In this document: positions 63,167 to 64,000 of the stretch, piece after piece
Layout: every line of letters begins with the position of its first letter
How positions within the stretch are numbered: position 1 is the first letter of the stretch
DNA from: Verrucomicrobiia bacterium
GTDB lineage: Bacteria > Verrucomicrobiota > Verrucomicrobiia > Verrucomicrobiales > Akkermansiaceae
Assembly: GCA_030432565.1 (NCBI GenBank)
Contig: JAUIGV010000022.1
Coordinates: 1-64,000, forward strand
Reading direction: 5' to 3'
DNA: 64,000 bases
Notes under the pieces: generated by a model
What the model saw: the letters and a program-made list of their open reading frames with translations, nothing else
What the model was told of the DNA's origin: nothing
Databases searched by the model: none
Translations under genes and position numbers: made by a program

Positions 63167-64000
63167 ATGAGCCGCACACTCACAATCGTCTTAGGGACTA
63201 TTTTGTCTGGTCTTGTCCTTGGTGACGTCGTCATCAATGAAATATCAGCCACGCACACCCCTCGCAATTTGCGGTGGGATGGGAATGATCAAGCCTATGC
63301 GGGGGCAGGGCCGGCGTGGTGGTCGACCTCGTTCGATGACTCAAGGTGGAATTCGGGAAATTTGCCGATGGGGTATTCGCTGGGAAGCATATCCACGGAT
63401 TTGGGTCCGGATCTACGAAATATTTCGCCTTCATTCTATGTGCGGAAGACTTTTGATGCGTCCGCTTCAGAGGCGTTTTCGGCTGCCCCGATGGTCCTGA
63501 GTATCAACTACAATGATGGGTTTATCGCCTGGATCAACGGGGTGGAAGTGGCCCGGCGAAATATGGGCGCGGTGAAGGCTCACATTTACCACGATCAGTT
63601 GACGCATCGTATCAGCACCTCGGGCACGACCAATGAGTCGATTACCTTGCCGGTGGCTTCTGGATTGTTGATGGAGGGCGAAAATGTGATCGCGGTTCAG
63701 ATCAATAATCACACGCTGACGGGTAATATGCGGCTTGATATGTCACTACGGATTAATGAGCCGTCGGGTGCCGATCCTCAGCTTTTTTCATCGGGTGGTG
63801 CCGTGACTTACCTGCCCGGATTACGTGAACCAACGGCAGGCCTGGTCGATCCCGCGACGCCTTCGGAAGATCCCTCGGATTGGATTGAACTTTATAATAG
63901 CGGGCCGGATTCCGTGGATCTTGAAGGCTGGAGTCTGAGTGATGATTTGACGGAGCCTCTCAAGTGGACCTTTCCCCCGGGAACAACAATACCTGCGGAA
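63167..64000 (+). CDS. Secreted protein with beta-sandwich and lamin-tail domains, cut by right edge
   Basis: The frame is open from ATG 63167 to the window end, 278 codons, with signal peptide RTLTIVLGTILSGLVLG. Residues 20-30 begin a lamin-tail domain (VVINEISATHT). Residues 45-195 are a beta-sandwich (WWSTSFDDSRWNSG, DGFIAWINGVEVARRN, MEGENVIAVQINN) closely resembling the module at about residues 1088-1262 of the CotH-type protein at 40590. Lamin-tail sequence resumes at the end (SDWIELYNSGPDSVDLEGWSL). Probably another large CotH/lamin-tail secreted protein continuing outside the window. Confidence 0.82.
   Translation, partial: MSRTLTIVLGTILSGLVLGDVVINEISATHTPRNLRWDGNDQAYAGAGPAWWSTSFDDSRWNSGNLPMGYSLGSISTDLGPDLRNISPSFYVRKTFDASASEAFSAAPMVLSINYNDGFIAWINGVEVARRNMGAVKAHIYHDQLTHRISTSGTTNESITLPVASGLLMEGENVIAVQINNHTLTGNMRLDMSLRINEPSGADPQLFSSGGAVTYLPGLREPTAGLVDPATPSEDPSDWIELYNSGPDSVDLEGWSLSDDLTEPLKWTFPPGTTIPAE

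Noticed and set aside
1-64000. CRISPR array, prophage or insertion sequence
   Set aside because: No regularly spaced short repeats, no transposase, integrase or phage structural gene seen on either strand.

Overview
The window looks like chromosomal DNA from a free-living verrucomicrobium (Verrucomicrobiales/Verrucomicrobiaceae-like). The signs are PEP-CTERM secreted proteins, a PVC-type cytochrome c fused to a membrane-bound dehydrogenase beta-propeller, a very large Ig-like/delta-60 repeat protein, a CotH/lamin-tail protein, a sulfatase, a DUF1080 protein, and a GntR-headed LacI-like regulator. Shine-Dalgarno sequences are mostly weak. I saw no phage, insertion sequence, CRISPR array or plasmid genes. 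This assignment rests on gene content, not on a search.

Layout. 0-3.6 kb: two tandem paralogous secreted proteins on the minus strand (one cut by the left edge), divergent from a GntR/LacI-type regulator, with a palindrome carrying a -35-like hexamer on each strand between them. 3.6-9.1 kb: housekeeping genes: a photolyase-family protein without the usual cluster cysteines, a PHP phosphatase, a phosphotransacetylase-like enzyme, an nrdR - ATP-cone-like - HIT operon, and tRNA-Gly(GCC). 9.2-16.8 kb: a remnant of a PEP-CTERM gene, a rhodanese plus SLC13 transporter pair, a PQQ-type propeller, dnaE and a small membrane protein. 17.1-25.7 kb: one 2,880-residue secreted protein built of five delta-60 propellers joined by Ig-like and Calx-beta modules. 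25.8-31.7 kb: glycyl-tRNA synthetase, then a tight run of five genes (NRDE, ATP-grasp, PlsC-like acyltransferase, DinB-like, OlsB-like N-acyltransferase) that I read as a candidate aminolipid locus. 31.7-39.2 kb: envelope proteins of unknown role and the 1,504-residue cytochrome/dehydrogenase. 39.7-45.4 kb: two neighbouring genes that share a duplicated LamG domain, one PEP-CTERM and one CotH. 45.4-57 kb: leuB, a broken secreted gene, GNAT, DUF1080, a Wzz-like lipoprotein, PBP4 (dacB), a MOSC-DUF2288-rlmN operon, an amidase, a TPMT-like methyltransferase and a lipoprotein with a polysaccharide-export-like tail. 57-64 kb: DUF6580, sulfatase, VC0807-like membrane protein, fructose-bisphosphate aldolase, a concentrative nucleoside transporter, and a right-edge secreted lamin-tail protein.

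How the genes fit together. Much of the window serves the cell envelope and exported matrix: secreted PEP-CTERM and repeat proteins, peptidoglycan enzymes (PBP4, amidase), lipoproteins with exopolysaccharide-export-like domains, a sulfatase for sulfated glycans, and the lipid-acylation cluster. The rest is core metabolism and information processing (dnaE, glyS, leuB, fba, rlmN, nrdR). The two most unusual items are the NRDE-to-OlsB cluster and the photolyase-family protein that has only two cysteines.
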